A stretch of DNA of 64,000 nt from Eubacterium sp. MSJ-21 (GTDB lineage Bacteria; Bacillota; Clostridia; Lachnospirales; Lachnospiraceae), in assembly GCF_018918185.1 (NCBI RefSeq), contig NZ_JAHLPZ010000009.1:55484-119483 (forward strand). The letters are read 5' to 3'. Position numbers and translations under genes: made by a program. The first letter of the stretch is position 1. Every line of letters starts with the position of its first letter. The notes beneath the pieces were generated by a model. That model saw nothing but the letters and a program-made list of their open reading frames with translations, ran no database searches and had not been told where the DNA came from. Positions 7,729 through 16,113 of this stretch are shown here, one piece after another.

Positions 7729-9033
7729 ATGGATGAATTAAATAATACTGCTTCTAAAACGAAAGATAAACCTAAGCAAAACACAATGAAAGGGTTCCCG
7801 CCTGACGAAGAACCCACATATAAAAATGACAAAACATTTCGTTGGGTAGCATTTAGAGTTTTTAAGCATAATATCGTCAAGAATGATTATGAAAAACTTG
7901 GTTTGAAAACTGGTGATGATTATGTTGTAACCTTTGAGGATTTTATCGGAATATTAGAAAATTTTGCAAACACTAAAGACGGTCTCGAATTTTATGCTAT
8001 TACTCATTCACCTGGTGAAGATAACGAACACTATCATGGCGTCATTCATTGTGGAAGTAATTCGGAAATAAAATTTAGTCAACTCAAAGCCGTATTTCCA
8101 TTTTCTTTTATATATGGGATTCAATATGGTACGAGAAACGCAATTCAATATTTAGTACATATGAATGCACCTGAAAAGGAACCTTACTCTTGGGATGAAG
8201 TTGTTACAAATGTATCGCAAGCAAAATTAGAAGATTATAAAGTTCCGTTTAGTGAACGACCGCAAGAAAAAATCAAGCGTATTGTTAAGGATATTACTAA
8301 TGGAAAGATTAAACGATATGAAGTATCAGCTAAAATTACGCCAGATATTTATGTCAAGTATAAAGGTAGAATTATGAATGCTTTTGAATATTTAGATGAA
8401 AGCTCCGTAGTTGATAATAACAGAGATTTTCAAGTCTATGTGCTTCAAGGACCACCACGTATTGGTAAATCTACATTTTGTAAATGTTGGGCAAAAAAGC
8501 ATAATATGAGTATAGGCTTTTCATCATCGGGTAAGCATCCTTTTGATGAATACAGAGGACAGGACTGCTTTGTGTTGGATGATTATAATTATTCCATTAC
8601 TTCGGTGGATGATATGAAGAAAATTCTCGATCCTCATAACAACACGGGAGTAGCCGCAAGATATCATAATGTACTCTTTAAGAATTGCAAGGTTCTCTTT
8701 ATATGCACAAACACACCGATTTGCGATTGGTATGTTACGGAGTCCAAGGAAGATAGAGAAGCATTTATAAAGCGTATTTCATATGTGCTTAATTTTGAAG
8801 AACTGTCTGATGATTATGTTGCAACCTACACCGTGAATGAAATCATCTATCAAGGTAAGGATGATTGGATTGAAACCGAAACATATCCAAGAAAAGAATA
8901 TCACGAATATAAAAAATATATTTTGAAGTCTGTGGATGATGTAAAGCATACATTCGATTTAAAGAAATATATCAACCCTGTTAACGATGAAGAAAAGAAA
9001 CAGCAATTTTTAGCTGACATTGACTTGCTCTAA
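7729..9033 (+). CDS. Rolling-circle replication initiator: HUH endonuclease fused to superfamily 3 helicase
   Basis: A 434-residue protein. The N-terminal domain has the metal-binding HUH motif (HYHGVIH, near residue 101) and a downstream candidate nucleophile Tyr in AIQYLVHMN (near residue 140), as in Rep_2/pMV158-like initiators. The C-terminal domain has Walker A GPPRIGKS (about 241-248), Walker B CFVLDDY (about 280) and motif C LFICTNTP (about 323), the layout of superfamily 3 helicases. The same two-domain arrangement occurs in CRESS-DNA virus Rep proteins and related bacterial plasmids. It should nick and unwind the element to start rolling-circle replication and might double as relaxase. 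A ribosome binding site AAGGA precedes ATG 7729. A long non-coding region lies upstream. Confidence 0.88.
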   Translation: MDELNNTASKTKDKPKQNTMKGFPPDEEPTYKNDKTFRWVAFRVFKHNIVKNDYEKLGLKTGDDYVVTFEDFIGILENFANTKDGLEFYAITHSPGEDNEHYHGVIHCGSNSEIKFSQLKAVFPFSFIYGIQYGTRNAIQYLVHMNAPEKEPYSWDEVVTNVSQAKLEDYKVPFSERPQEKIKRIVKDITNGKIKRYEVSAKITPDIYVKYKGRIMNAFEYLDESSVVDNNRDFQVYVLQGPPRIGKSTFCKCWAKKHNMSIGFSSSGKHPFDEYRGQDCFVLDDYNYSITSVDDMKKILDPHNNTGVAARYHNVLFKNCKVLFICTNTPICDWYVTESKEDREAFIKRISYVLNFEELSDDYVATYTVNEIIYQGKDDWIETETYPRKEYHEYKKYILKSVDDVKHTFDLKKYINPVNDEEKKQQFLADIDLL

Positions 9034-9047
9034 TATTTTATAGTTGC

Positions 9048-9109
9048 GTATTCACTCCATACAATGTAATATTAAGATATAGGATATTCATATATGGAGT
9101 GAATATAAT
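9048..9109. promoter_or_regulatory. Inverted repeat and candidate promoter before the recombinase gene
   Basis: GTATTCACTCCATA (9048-9061) and TATGGAGTGAATAT (9093-9106) are inverted copies differing at one position. The right copy overlaps TATAAT (9104-9109), a likely -10 box about 19 bases before the recombinase start. Both copies resemble the element termini (AGTGAATACAA). Binding of the recombinase or another element protein here would block the promoter. Confidence 0.65.
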
Positions 9110-9127
9110 ACTGAAAGGGGTCATATC

Positions 9128-10840
9128 ATGCCGAAAAAGAAAATAGAAATTATTGAGCCTACACAACAAAGACAAACTCAAAAGAAAAAGTATAATGTTT
9201 GTGCCTATGCGAGAGTAAGTACCGATAGTGTTGAACAAAAGGATTCTTATGATAATCAATTGCATTTTTATGAAGAAAGAATAAAACAAACTCCTAATTA
9301 TAATTTTGTTGGTATATTCGCAGATGAAGCAATTAGTGGAACTACCGACAAACGACCTAATTTTCAAAGAATGATTAAATATGCCGAAGAAGGCTATATT
9401 GATATTATTCTTACAAAAAGCATATCGAGATTTTCAAGAAATGTCGCAGACTTATTGAAGTATTGTGAGTTACTTCGTAATCATAATGTTAATGTTATTT
9501 TTGAAGAAAATAGCATTGATTTATTAAGTGCACAAGGAACATTAATGCTCACTATTCTTGGTGCGGTCGCACAAATGGAAGTTGAAAATACAAGTGCTCA
9601 TGTTAATTGGACTATTCAACAAAAAATAAGAAAAGGCGAATATGTAGGTCGTGCAAATCCTTTGGGTTATGACATTGTTGATAATCAAATGGTAATCAAT
9701 GAAGATGAAGCCGAAACCGTAAGATATATTTTTCAACGATATATTGAAGGTGCTGGCTGTCATGTTATTGCCAAAGAACTTGAAGCAATGGGAGCTAAAA
9801 CAAAAAATGGCAATACAACTTGGTATGGTTCTACTGTTATGAACATTATCAAGAATGAAAAATATATAGGGTCAATAACTCAGGGTAAAACAAAGACTAT
9901 AAATCCAATCGGTCATATTAGAAAGATAAATGAGGGTGAAGGCGTTAAAAGTCATGTTGAGGACGATCACGAAGCAATCATATCTTTAGAGGATTGGGAG
10001 AAAGTTAAGTTAATTACAGAACAAAGAATTGTTACTTATTCTGACGGCAGTAGAAAAGGCACGACTAATAAAACAAACCGGAGTATTTTTACATCTAAGC
10101 TTGTTTGTGGTTATTGTGGCAAGAACTATTTTAGAAGAGTTACACACGCAGGAACTCCAAGCGAAAAAATAATATGGTCTTGTGGTACTTATGCAAAAAA
10201 AGGAAAAGCCGAATGTCCTAAGTGCAAATCTTTAGATGAAGATTATATAAAGCAGTCTATAGTTGGTATGATTAAAAATCTAATTGACGATAATGAAGCA
10301 TTGTTTTATTTATCAGATGATTCGTTAGATAAACTTCTTAAAAATAGTAAGGAGAAAGAAACTCAAATTAAAAAACAACTATCGTCTTATTATAGTAACT
10401 ATAATAAAAAAATGAAAATGCGTTCTAAACTTACTGATTTATTGTTGGAAGAAAAATTGTCTGATGAAGACTATAACGAAAAACGGGAAGCATTGACAAA
10501 AGAGCTTGAACAAATTCAAGAAAAGATTGATTCTCTTAATGCTGAAATTAAAAGCGAAGCTGACACCTTTGCAAATAGAAAACAAATTATTGCTTATATC
10601 AAAGAAGGAAAAGCCGAAGGCTTCAATAAAGATTTGTTTGACTTATTAGTTGACCACATTATAATTGGTGGTAAACGGTCTGATGGTGTTGACGACCCTT
10701 ATTGTTTGCGTTATGAATTAAGAAACTTAAATCTTGATACACATATGTCAAGTAAGCTTGATGATGACGGACAGCTCCGCTATTATAGTGAGTATGCTAT
10801 TGAGGAAGCGAATAAACGGGCTAAAAAAAACAAATCATAA
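9128..10840 (+). CDS. Large serine recombinase (site-specific integrase/excisionase)
   Basis: A 570-residue protein with the order typical of large serine recombinases. The resolvase domain has catalytic Ser31 in YARVSTD and the conserved DEAISGT and LTKSISRFSRN motifs. A recombinase domain follows (NPLGYDI, then IIKNEKYIGSI), with a zinc ribbon whose cysteines are CGYCGK near 326 and CPKC near 364, and a coiled coil of about residues 395-480. It is the last gene of the element and ends a few bases before the right terminal repeat, as usual for integrases. It should catalyse integration and excision between the termini. The ribosome binding site is AAAGGGG. Excision often needs a directionality factor; none is obvious, though the small left-end proteins are candidates. 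Confidence 0.95.
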   Translation: MPKKKIEIIEPTQQRQTQKKKYNVCAYARVSTDSVEQKDSYDNQLHFYEERIKQTPNYNFVGIFADEAISGTTDKRPNFQRMIKYAEEGYIDIILTKSISRFSRNVADLLKYCELLRNHNVNVIFEENSIDLLSAQGTLMLTILGAVAQMEVENTSAHVNWTIQQKIRKGEYVGRANPLGYDIVDNQMVINEDEAETVRYIFQRYIEGAGCHVIAKELEAMGAKTKNGNTTWYGSTVMNIIKNEKYIGSITQGKTKTINPIGHIRKINEGEGVKSHVEDDHEAIISLEDWEKVKLITEQRIVTYSDGSRKGTTNKTNRSIFTSKLVCGYCGKNYFRRVTHAGTPSEKIIWSCGTYAKKGKAECPKCKSLDEDYIKQSIVGMIKNLIDDNEALFYLSDDSLDKLLKNSKEKETQIKKQLSSYYSNYNKKMKMRSKLTDLLLEEKLSDEDYNEKREALTKELEQIQEKIDSLNAEIKSEADTFANRKQIIAYIKEGKAEGFNKDLFDLLVDHIIIGGKRSDGVDDPYCLRYELRNLNLDTHMSSKLDDDGQLRYYSEYAIEEANKRAKKNKS

Positions 10841-10842
10841 AG

Positions 10843-10858
10843 TTGTATTCACTCGATA
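10843..10858 (-). repeat. Right terminal inverted repeat of the integrated element (attR side)
   Basis: TTGTATTCACTCGATA is the inverted partner of 4240-4255 (15 of 16 matches). Joined with the left end at the shared AT it would make a 28-bp nearly perfect palindrome in the circular form. Confidence 0.75.
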
Positions 10859-10891
10859 GTAAAAAGGAAGAAATTTGGTATATATGTATTT

Positions 10892-11794
10892 TTGGTGGCA
10901 GTCGTTATTATCTTCTCGATTATTGCACCGAACTTTTTATCTGTAGCAAACCTGATTAATATTTTGCGTCAGGTATCTATTTTCGGTATCGTTGTAATCG
11001 GCGTTACGATGGTCATGATCGGCGGAGGTATGGATTTGTCGGTCGGAGGAATCATGGCGGTCGTCGGCATGGTTATGGGCTATTGTATGGTAAATGTCGG
11101 GCTGCCGATTCCGGTTGCCGTGATTATCGGCATTGCACTTGGCGTTGCATTTGGTGCCATCAACGGCGTTGTTGCCATCAAGCTGCATATCGCGCCAATC
11201 ATTGTAACGCTTGCCATGATGCTTGTGCTGCAGGGTGTGGCATATCTGATCACAGGCGGCTATCCGATCACCGGTATGCCGAAAGCATTTTTGACAGTCG
11301 GACAGGGATATGTCGGACCTGTTCCGATTCCGGTTATTCTGTTTGTGATCTTCATCGTATTTGGCTGGATTGTCATGAACAAGACATACCTTGGCAGAAA
11401 TATTTATGCACTTGGCGGAAACAAAGAAGCAGCCAGACTTGCAGGTATCAATGTCAACAAACTGACAGTACTTGTGTATTCTTTTGCAGGATTTGCAGCC
11501 AGCATCGCAGCAATCATCATGGTTGCCAGAACAAACGCATCGCAGCCGGGCGCAGGAAGTTCCTATGCATTTGACTGTATGACGGCAGCCTGCTTAGGTG
11601 GTGTCAGCATCGCCGGAGGTGAAGGAAAAATCAGCGGTACGGTTGTCGGTGTTATCATCCTCGGTATCCTCGATAACGGACTTGTGCTGATGGGTGTTAA
11701 TTCCAATTTCCAGAGTGTTATTAAAGGTTTGATCCTGCTTCTTGCAGTTGCAATCGACTGCTACCAGGGCGGACAGAAGAGAAAGAAGGCGTGA
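10892..11794 (+). CDS. Simple-sugar ABC transporter permease, 3' part cut off by the element (RbsC type)
   Basis: The remaining frame gives about 300 residues with eight or more hydrophobic segments and the family motif AACLGGVSIAGGEGKISGTVVG near the C-terminus. The open frame extends upstream without a start codon to 10841, and the natural start is at 4193 on the other side of the element. TTG at 10892 is the first in-frame start, falls within the first membrane helix region, and has no well-placed ribosome binding site, so expression is doubtful while the element is present. Four bases separate its stop from the downstream hydrolase start. Excision would restore an RbsC-like protein of about 328 residues. 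Role: membrane channel for the sugar ABC system. Confidence 0.85.
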   Translation: MVAVVIIFSIIAPNFLSVANLINILRQVSIFGIVVIGVTMVMIGGGMDLSVGGIMAVVGMVMGYCMVNVGLPIPVAVIIGIALGVAFGAINGVVAIKLHIAPIIVTLAMMLVLQGVAYLITGGYPITGMPKAFLTVGQGYVGPVPIPVILFVIFIVFGWIVMNKTYLGRNIYALGGNKEAARLAGINVNKLTVLVYSFAGFAASIAAIIMVARTNASQPGAGSSYAFDCMTAACLGGVSIAGGEGKISGTVVGVIILGILDNGLVLMGVNSNFQSVIKGLILLLAVAIDCYQGGQKRKKA

Positions 11795-11797
11795 GAC

Positions 11798-12664
11798 ATG
11801 GTGACGAGAAAATTGCCGTATTATGAGTTTGCAGATGGAATTTACGAAATTGATGAATTTGACTGTGTGAGTGTGTTTGTGATTGTCGGAAGCACGCGGG
11901 CGCTGGTGATAGACTGTGGAACCGGAATCGGGGATCTCAGATGGGTTATAGAGAACAAAATCACAGATAAACCGTATGATGTTGTGGCGACACATAACCA
12001 TGGAGACCATATTGGCGGAGCCGGATTCTTCGACTCCATCTATATTCACCCGGCAGATATGGACTGGGATAGCGGAAATACACTTCCGACTGTGGATTTC
12101 CGTAAGAGCTATGCGAAGATCATTGCAGACCGGGCGGATAAACATTACGACTATAATCTGGATGAGGATGTGCGCCCATGGCCGAAGACACCGGAGAAGC
12201 TTCCGCTTACGGATGGGCAGGTGTTTGAGCTTGGAGACAGGACGGTGACGGCATATCACTGTCCGGGACATACATTTGGCGAGATGGTATTTCTGGATGA
12301 CAAGACGAAGACGCTGTTGCTTGGAGATGCCTGCAACTGCAACTATTATCTGGCGGTTCCGGAGCCGGGACGGGAAAAAGAACGGATCCGGGAAGCGAAG
12401 GCAGGACTGGAACGTCTGCGTTCCATGAAGGACAAATATGATTTGATGTATAATTCCCATCATGATTTCAGAGGATTTGGCAATTCCCTCTATCCGGATA
12501 TTTTAGAAGATGCGGTCCATGCATTTGATAGTATATTAGATGGGACGGCAACGTACATATCCGTGACAGATCCTCTGGATCCGGAACATAAGGCTAAGAC
12601 GTATGTGTCTTACGGCAGATTCCGTGTCGCCTATCAGGGTGACGGAATAGAAAATGTAAAGTAA
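11798..12664 (+). CDS. Metallo-beta-lactamase-fold hydrolase
   Basis: A 288-residue protein with the zinc-binding motif THNHGDHIGG and later His/Asp ligands (YHCPGHTFGEMVFLDD, then LLLGDAC), giving a complete dinuclear site. It begins four bases after the permease gene, so it belongs to the sugar transport operon and may process the imported compound or a derived lactone or thioester. The start ATG is at 11798, with a weak upstream purine stretch from the permease end. A strong bidirectional terminator follows. Substrate cannot be predicted; the family includes glyoxalase II, lactonases and nucleases. Because it lies downstream of the insertion, its transcription may be affected by the element. 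Confidence 0.88.
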   Translation: MVTRKLPYYEFADGIYEIDEFDCVSVFVIVGSTRALVIDCGTGIGDLRWVIENKITDKPYDVVATHNHGDHIGGAGFFDSIYIHPADMDWDSGNTLPTVDFRKSYAKIIADRADKHYDYNLDEDVRPWPKTPEKLPLTDGQVFELGDRTVTAYHCPGHTFGEMVFLDDKTKTLLLGDACNCNYYLAVPEPGREKERIREAKAGLERLRSMKDKYDLMYNSHHDFRGFGNSLYPDILEDAVHAFDSILDGTATYISVTDPLDPEHKAKTYVSYGRFRVAYQGDGIENVK

Positions 12665-12700
12665 TCACAATTAAAAACCCTTTCCTTTTTAATATAAAAT

Positions 12701-12736
12701 ACCCCACCGGTGCGATCTATGACCGGTGGGGTGTTT
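12701..12736. terminator. Bidirectional terminator between the hydrolase and lysA
   Basis: ACCCCACCGGT pairs perfectly with ACCGGTGGGGT (11-bp stem, 10-base loop). GTTTTC follows on the plus strand and an A-rich stretch precedes it, so it can serve both convergent transcripts. Confidence 0.9.
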
Positions 12737-12773
12737 TCATCTTACACATTCTTATTTATATGCTTATATGTTC

Positions 12774-14030
12774 TTACACCTCTACATTCCAGAAACCATC
12801 CAGCGTAGCGAAGTAATCCTCCGGTGTCTCGGCACGGCGGATCTGCTTTACACTGCCGTCCTCACACAGCAGAAGTTCTGCGGATTTGAGCTTTCCGTTG
12901 TAGTTATAACCCATTGCGAAGCCGTGAGCACCTGTGTCATGGATTACGAGATAATCGCCCATGTCGATCTTCGGAAGCTTGCGGTCGATTGCGAATTTAT
13001 CGTTGTTCTCGCACAGGGAACCGGTCACATCATAGGTGTGGTCGCAAGGTGCATTTTCCTTGCCAAGGACTGTGATGTGATGGTAAGCACCATACATAGC
13101 CGGACGCATCAGGTTGACTGCACAGGCATCCACGCCGATGTACTCCTTGTAGATATGCTTCTCGTGAATCGCCTTTGTGACAAGGTGTCCGTAAGGAGCC
13201 AGCATGAAACGGCCAAGCTCTGTGAACAGGCTGATATCGCCAAGCCCGGCAGGGACAAGCACCTCATCGAATACTTTGTGTACACCTTCGCCAATCTTCA
13301 GGATATCATTGCCTTCCTTATCCGGTGTATACGGGATACCGACACCGCCGGACAGGTTGATGTAGGAAAGCTCGATGCCGGTCTTTTCCTTCAGCTCAAC
13401 AGCGACCTCGAATAGAATCTTTGCAAGGGTTGGGTAGTAGTCGTTTGTGACCGTGTTACTTGCAAGGAACGAATGCAGACCGAATTTCTTCGCACCTGCG
13501 TCACGCAGCTCCGTATATGCTTGGAACAACTGCTCCTTCGTCATGCCGTATTTGGCATCGCCGGGGTTGTCCATGATGGTTGTGGAGATAGAGAAGGTTC
13601 CGCCCGGATTGTAACGGCAGAATACTGTCTCCGGAACACCACATGTATCCTTCAGGAACTGTACATGTGTGTAATCATCTAAGTTGATGTTCGCACCGAG
13701 CTTCTTCGCGAGGACAAATTCTTCGGCAGGTGTGTCGTTCGATGAGAACATGATGTCGGAACCTGTGATGCCCATTCTCTCTGACATCAGAAGCTCTGTA
13801 TAAGAAGAACAGTCGGTACCGCAGCCCTCTTCCTTCAGAATCTTCAGGATGGTTGGGTTCGGAGTTGCCTTGACTGCGAAATATTCTTTATAACCTTTGT
13901 TCCATGCAAATGCCTGCTTTAATTTTCTTGCATTTTCACGGATGCCCTTCTCGTCGTAGATATGGAACGGAGTTGGGTATGTCTTTACGATCTCTTCGAT
14001 CTGTGCTTTCGTTACAAACGGTGTCTTCAT
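12774..14030 (-). CDS. lysA: Diaminopimelate decarboxylase
   Basis: A 418-residue PLP enzyme of the alanine racemase-fold / group IV decarboxylase family. The PLP-binding Lys54 sits in FAVKATPNP. Other family landmarks are GCGTDCSS, FCRYNPGG, INLSGGVGIPY (phosphate-binding glycine loop), FTELGRFM and CENNDKF, where the cysteine belongs to the active site of the partner subunit. It catalyses the last step of lysine synthesis, converting meso-diaminopimelate to lysine. Start ATG at 14030 is preceded by an AGGAGG site. It is monocistronic, with its own promoter at 14093-14121 and a terminator shared with the opposite operon. I am confident of lysA rather than ornithine decarboxylase or nspC because of the motif set. 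Confidence 0.93.
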   Translation of the reverse strand: MKTPFVTKAQIEEIVKTYPTPFHIYDEKGIRENARKLKQAFAWNKGYKEYFAVKATPNPTILKILKEEGCGTDCSSYTELLMSERMGITGSDIMFSSNDTPAEEFVLAKKLGANINLDDYTHVQFLKDTCGVPETVFCRYNPGGTFSISTTIMDNPGDAKYGMTKEQLFQAYTELRDAGAKKFGLHSFLASNTVTNDYYPTLAKILFEVAVELKEKTGIELSYINLSGGVGIPYTPDKEGNDILKIGEGVHKVFDEVLVPAGLGDISLFTELGRFMLAPYGHLVTKAIHEKHIYKEYIGVDACAVNLMRPAMYGAYHHITVLGKENAPCDHTYDVTGSLCENNDKFAIDRKLPKIDMGDYLVIHDTGAHGFAMGYNYNGKLKSAELLLCEDGSVKQIRRAETPEDYFATLDGFWNVEV

Positions 14031-14092
14031 GATATTCCTCCTGTATGTAGTAGGTGTTTCTGTTTATCAGCCTTTTTATTCACGCTCTCTAT

Positions 14093-14121
14093 AATCTAGA
14101 AGTAAAACTGCGTTTTGTCAA
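14093..14121 (-). promoter_or_regulatory. Sigma-A promoter of lysA
   Basis: On the minus strand a perfect TTGACA (14116-14121) and TAGATT (14093-14098) are 17 bases apart, about 63 bases upstream of the lysA start. Confidence 0.75.
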
Positions 14122-14151
14122 GTAAAATGGCGTAAAAAACTTGATATCTAA

Positions 14152-14180
14152 TTGAAAATAAATATCGAAGATGGTATCAT
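14152..14180 (+). promoter_or_regulatory. Sigma-A promoter of the YesL-like gene
   Basis: TTGAAA (14152-14157) and TATCAT (14175-14180) with a 17-base spacer, leaving a leader of about 120 bases before ATG 14308. Confidence 0.65.
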
Positions 14181-14307
14181 AAACTATTATGTGCGGTTTT
14201 GGTACAGATGATTGCGGATACGACGCAGGAACATACCGGAAACGACTGCGGACCGGATGCAGTCCGTTGGTGGGATAAAATAAAAAGAAAACAGGAGTGT
14301 TGGATAC

Positions 14308-15108
14308 ATGGCAGATAACGGCGAATCAGGAATGAACTACGACAACATATTTATAAGGATGCTGAGCAGAGTGGGCGATGCGATGCTTTTGTCCATTCTT
14401 TTTGTACTTTCGTGCGTCCCGATTATCACGATCGGCGCAGCATTCACTTCACTTTACTATACAGCGATGAAAGGAATCTCCGGCGACGACGGATATATCT
14501 GGAAGTTCTATACACGGAGCTTCAAGCAGAACTTCAAGCAGGCAACCGGTATGTGGATGCTCTTTTTAGTCGCATTTTTCATCCTGTCGGTAGATATCTG
14601 GTTCTGGATGACACAGTGGAAGGCAACTGGGAATGCAATCGCGAAGCCGTTTCTGTTTGTAAGTGTAGTATTACTCACTCTGACGGTCATGACATTTATC
14701 TATACATTCGCCCTGCAGGCGAAGTTCGACAATTCGTGGAAGGTGCAGCTTCGAAATGCATTTTTGCTAAGTATCAAGAACTTTCCGATGACGCTTTTGA
14801 TGCTGCTTACGTATCTTGTGATTGCATGGTGTTTCTATTATGATATCATTATTTCAATCATAGTATATGTGATTATCGGATTTGGCGCGGTTGGATATCT
14901 GTGGGCGTACATTATGCTCAGATGCTTCAAGCCATACCTGCCGGAAGAAGACCTGCATGCACATGATGAGAGCGTATTGCTGCATGAGGTTGATAAGGAT
15001 TTGGATGCGGAATCCGGAGACACGGACAACGATGCGGAACAAACGGTGGATGATGCGTCTGCAGATGATACGGAAACTGACGCTGCCGATGGAAGTGCAG
15101 GGGAATAA
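14308..15108 (+). CDS. YesL/DUF624 family membrane protein with acidic C-terminal tail
   Basis: A 266-residue protein with about five membrane segments. The pattern MLSRVGDAMLLSILFVLSCVP and TIGAAFTSLYYTAMK is the signature start of the YesL (DUF624) family, found near carbohydrate transport genes in Firmicutes. The last 55 residues are very acidic (many Asp/Glu, with Thr and Ala) and probably form a disordered cytoplasmic tail not usual in the family. ATG 14308 has AGGAG about eleven bases upstream; ATG 14332 is an alternative. The next gene, a membrane regulator, starts 26 bases downstream, so the two are likely co-transcribed. Molecular function is unknown. Confidence 0.85.
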   Translation: MADNGESGMNYDNIFIRMLSRVGDAMLLSILFVLSCVPIITIGAAFTSLYYTAMKGISGDDGYIWKFYTRSFKQNFKQATGMWMLFLVAFFILSVDIWFWMTQWKATGNAIAKPFLFVSVVLLTLTVMTFIYTFALQAKFDNSWKVQLRNAFLLSIKNFPMTLLMLLTYLVIAWCFYYDIIISIIVYVIIGFGAVGYLWAYIMLRCFKPYLPEEDLHAHDESVLLHEVDKDLDAESGDTDNDAEQTVDDASADDTETDAADGSAGE

Positions 15109-15134
15109 AACACCGGGAAGCCGGAAGGATAGAA

Positions 15135-15989
15135 ATGATGAAGGCAAATGCGAAAAAAGGAACTATATATATAAATATCATCTTGCTTGCAGTATTTTTC
15201 TTCGCATTTCTGGGAACGGAATACCTGTTTGATAATTGTATGATGTACGTGACAGATGCATCAGGCGTAGTGCGTGCGCAGAATCAGATGCTTGGCGTAA
15301 GTGCAATCGGGTTTCTGCTATACAACTGGATTTCCGGTTTCTTCGCGGATAAGAGTCCGTGGGTGACCGGGGGAACCGGATTGTTTGCGTTCGGCATTGG
15401 AGCCGGATGCATGGGCTGTATTATCCTGTCTGCAGGCTTTTTCTCGGTATATTTCACAGTTGGATTTATGGATATCTCCTATCATAGTGCGAAACCGAAG
15501 CTGTGGGTCGGATTGGGCCGGGCTGTGAATAATGTATGCGCACTGATGATCATGACATTGGCAGGCGGATTCGCTTCAGTGCGATATGAAGTGATGATTG
15601 TCGCGGTTATTCTCTTTTTCCTGATCAGCGTGTTGGCGTTTTCGTACCAGAACATTCTGATAGGGATGGAGCTTAGAAGCATGGAAGCTGCGGCATCCAC
15701 ATTGATGCCACAGACAGGCGGGACAGTGGAAGCGGAGGATAAGCAGGCCGGTCTGTCCACGATGGATAAATTCACAGCCTTCGGCGAACAATACAGCTTG
15801 ACGGAACGGGAGCGGGAAGTGCTCCGGGCATTGCTTTCCTCGGGTGAAAATGTACAGGATATTGCACATACACTTGGTATCTCCAGGGCAGCAATCTATC
15901 GTCACATCTCGAATATGAATGAGAAGACCGCGACGAAGGCGCGTATGGGGCTGATTCAGTTTTATTATGGGTGGAACCCTGAAAAATAG
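15135..15989 (+). CDS. Membrane-embedded LuxR-family transcriptional regulator
   Basis: A 284-residue protein with about six hydrophobic segments in the first 185 residues and a LuxR-type helix-turn-helix at the C-terminus (LTEREREVLRALLSSG, then DIAHTLGISRAAIYRHISNM). The N-terminal part resembles a half-size integral membrane sensor. A linker of about 45 residues connects the two. Similar one-component regulators that sense at the membrane and bind DNA with the same polypeptide are seen in gut Clostridia and Actinobacteria. It follows the YesL-like gene at 26 bases and ends at a terminator. Targets and ligand are unknown; the downstream surface-protein gene is one possible target. Confidence 0.85.
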   Translation: MMKANAKKGTIYINIILLAVFFFAFLGTEYLFDNCMMYVTDASGVVRAQNQMLGVSAIGFLLYNWISGFFADKSPWVTGGTGLFAFGIGAGCMGCIILSAGFFSVYFTVGFMDISYHSAKPKLWVGLGRAVNNVCALMIMTLAGGFASVRYEVMIVAVILFFLISVLAFSYQNILIGMELRSMEAAASTLMPQTGGTVEAEDKQAGLSTMDKFTAFGEQYSLTEREREVLRALLSSGENVQDIAHTLGISRAAIYRHISNMNEKTATKARMGLIQFYYGWNPEK

Positions 15990-16021
15990 CATATTTTGTG
16001 CATTTGAGACATATGTCAACT

Positions 16022-16055
16022 ACCATAGCAGGCGAAAATCTGCTATGGTTATTTT
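16022..16055 (+). terminator. Rho-independent terminator after the LuxR-type regulator
   Basis: ACCATAGCAG pairs with CTGCTATGGT around an eight-base loop and is followed by TATTTT. Confidence 0.85.
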
Positions 16056-16113
16056 AGTTTATGGGTATTTTTGCTGAAATAAAATCAAAAAAAGAAAGAG
16101 GAGGAACAAAGCT

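Larger units (their letters stand above)
4243..10857 (+). mobile_element. 6.6-kb integrated element with serine recombinase, HUH Rep and FtsK-like ATPase
   Basis: The element separates the 5' and 3' parts of an RbsC-type permease gene and is clearly more AT-rich than its flanks. Gene order is small ORF, hypothetical protein, FtsK-like ATPase, repeat array, lipoprotein, long untranslated region, HUH-helicase Rep, large serine recombinase. All genes point the same way. The termini carry a 16-bp inverted repeat with one mismatch (4240-4255 and 10843-10858). The two junctions share the dinucleotide AT (4241-4242 and 10856-10857), the likely crossover core; exact ends are uncertain by that dinucleotide. 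No relaxase or type IV secretion genes other than the FtsK-like protein are present, so it is probably a mobilizable or AICE-like element. Excision and circularity are inferred. Confidence 0.85.
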
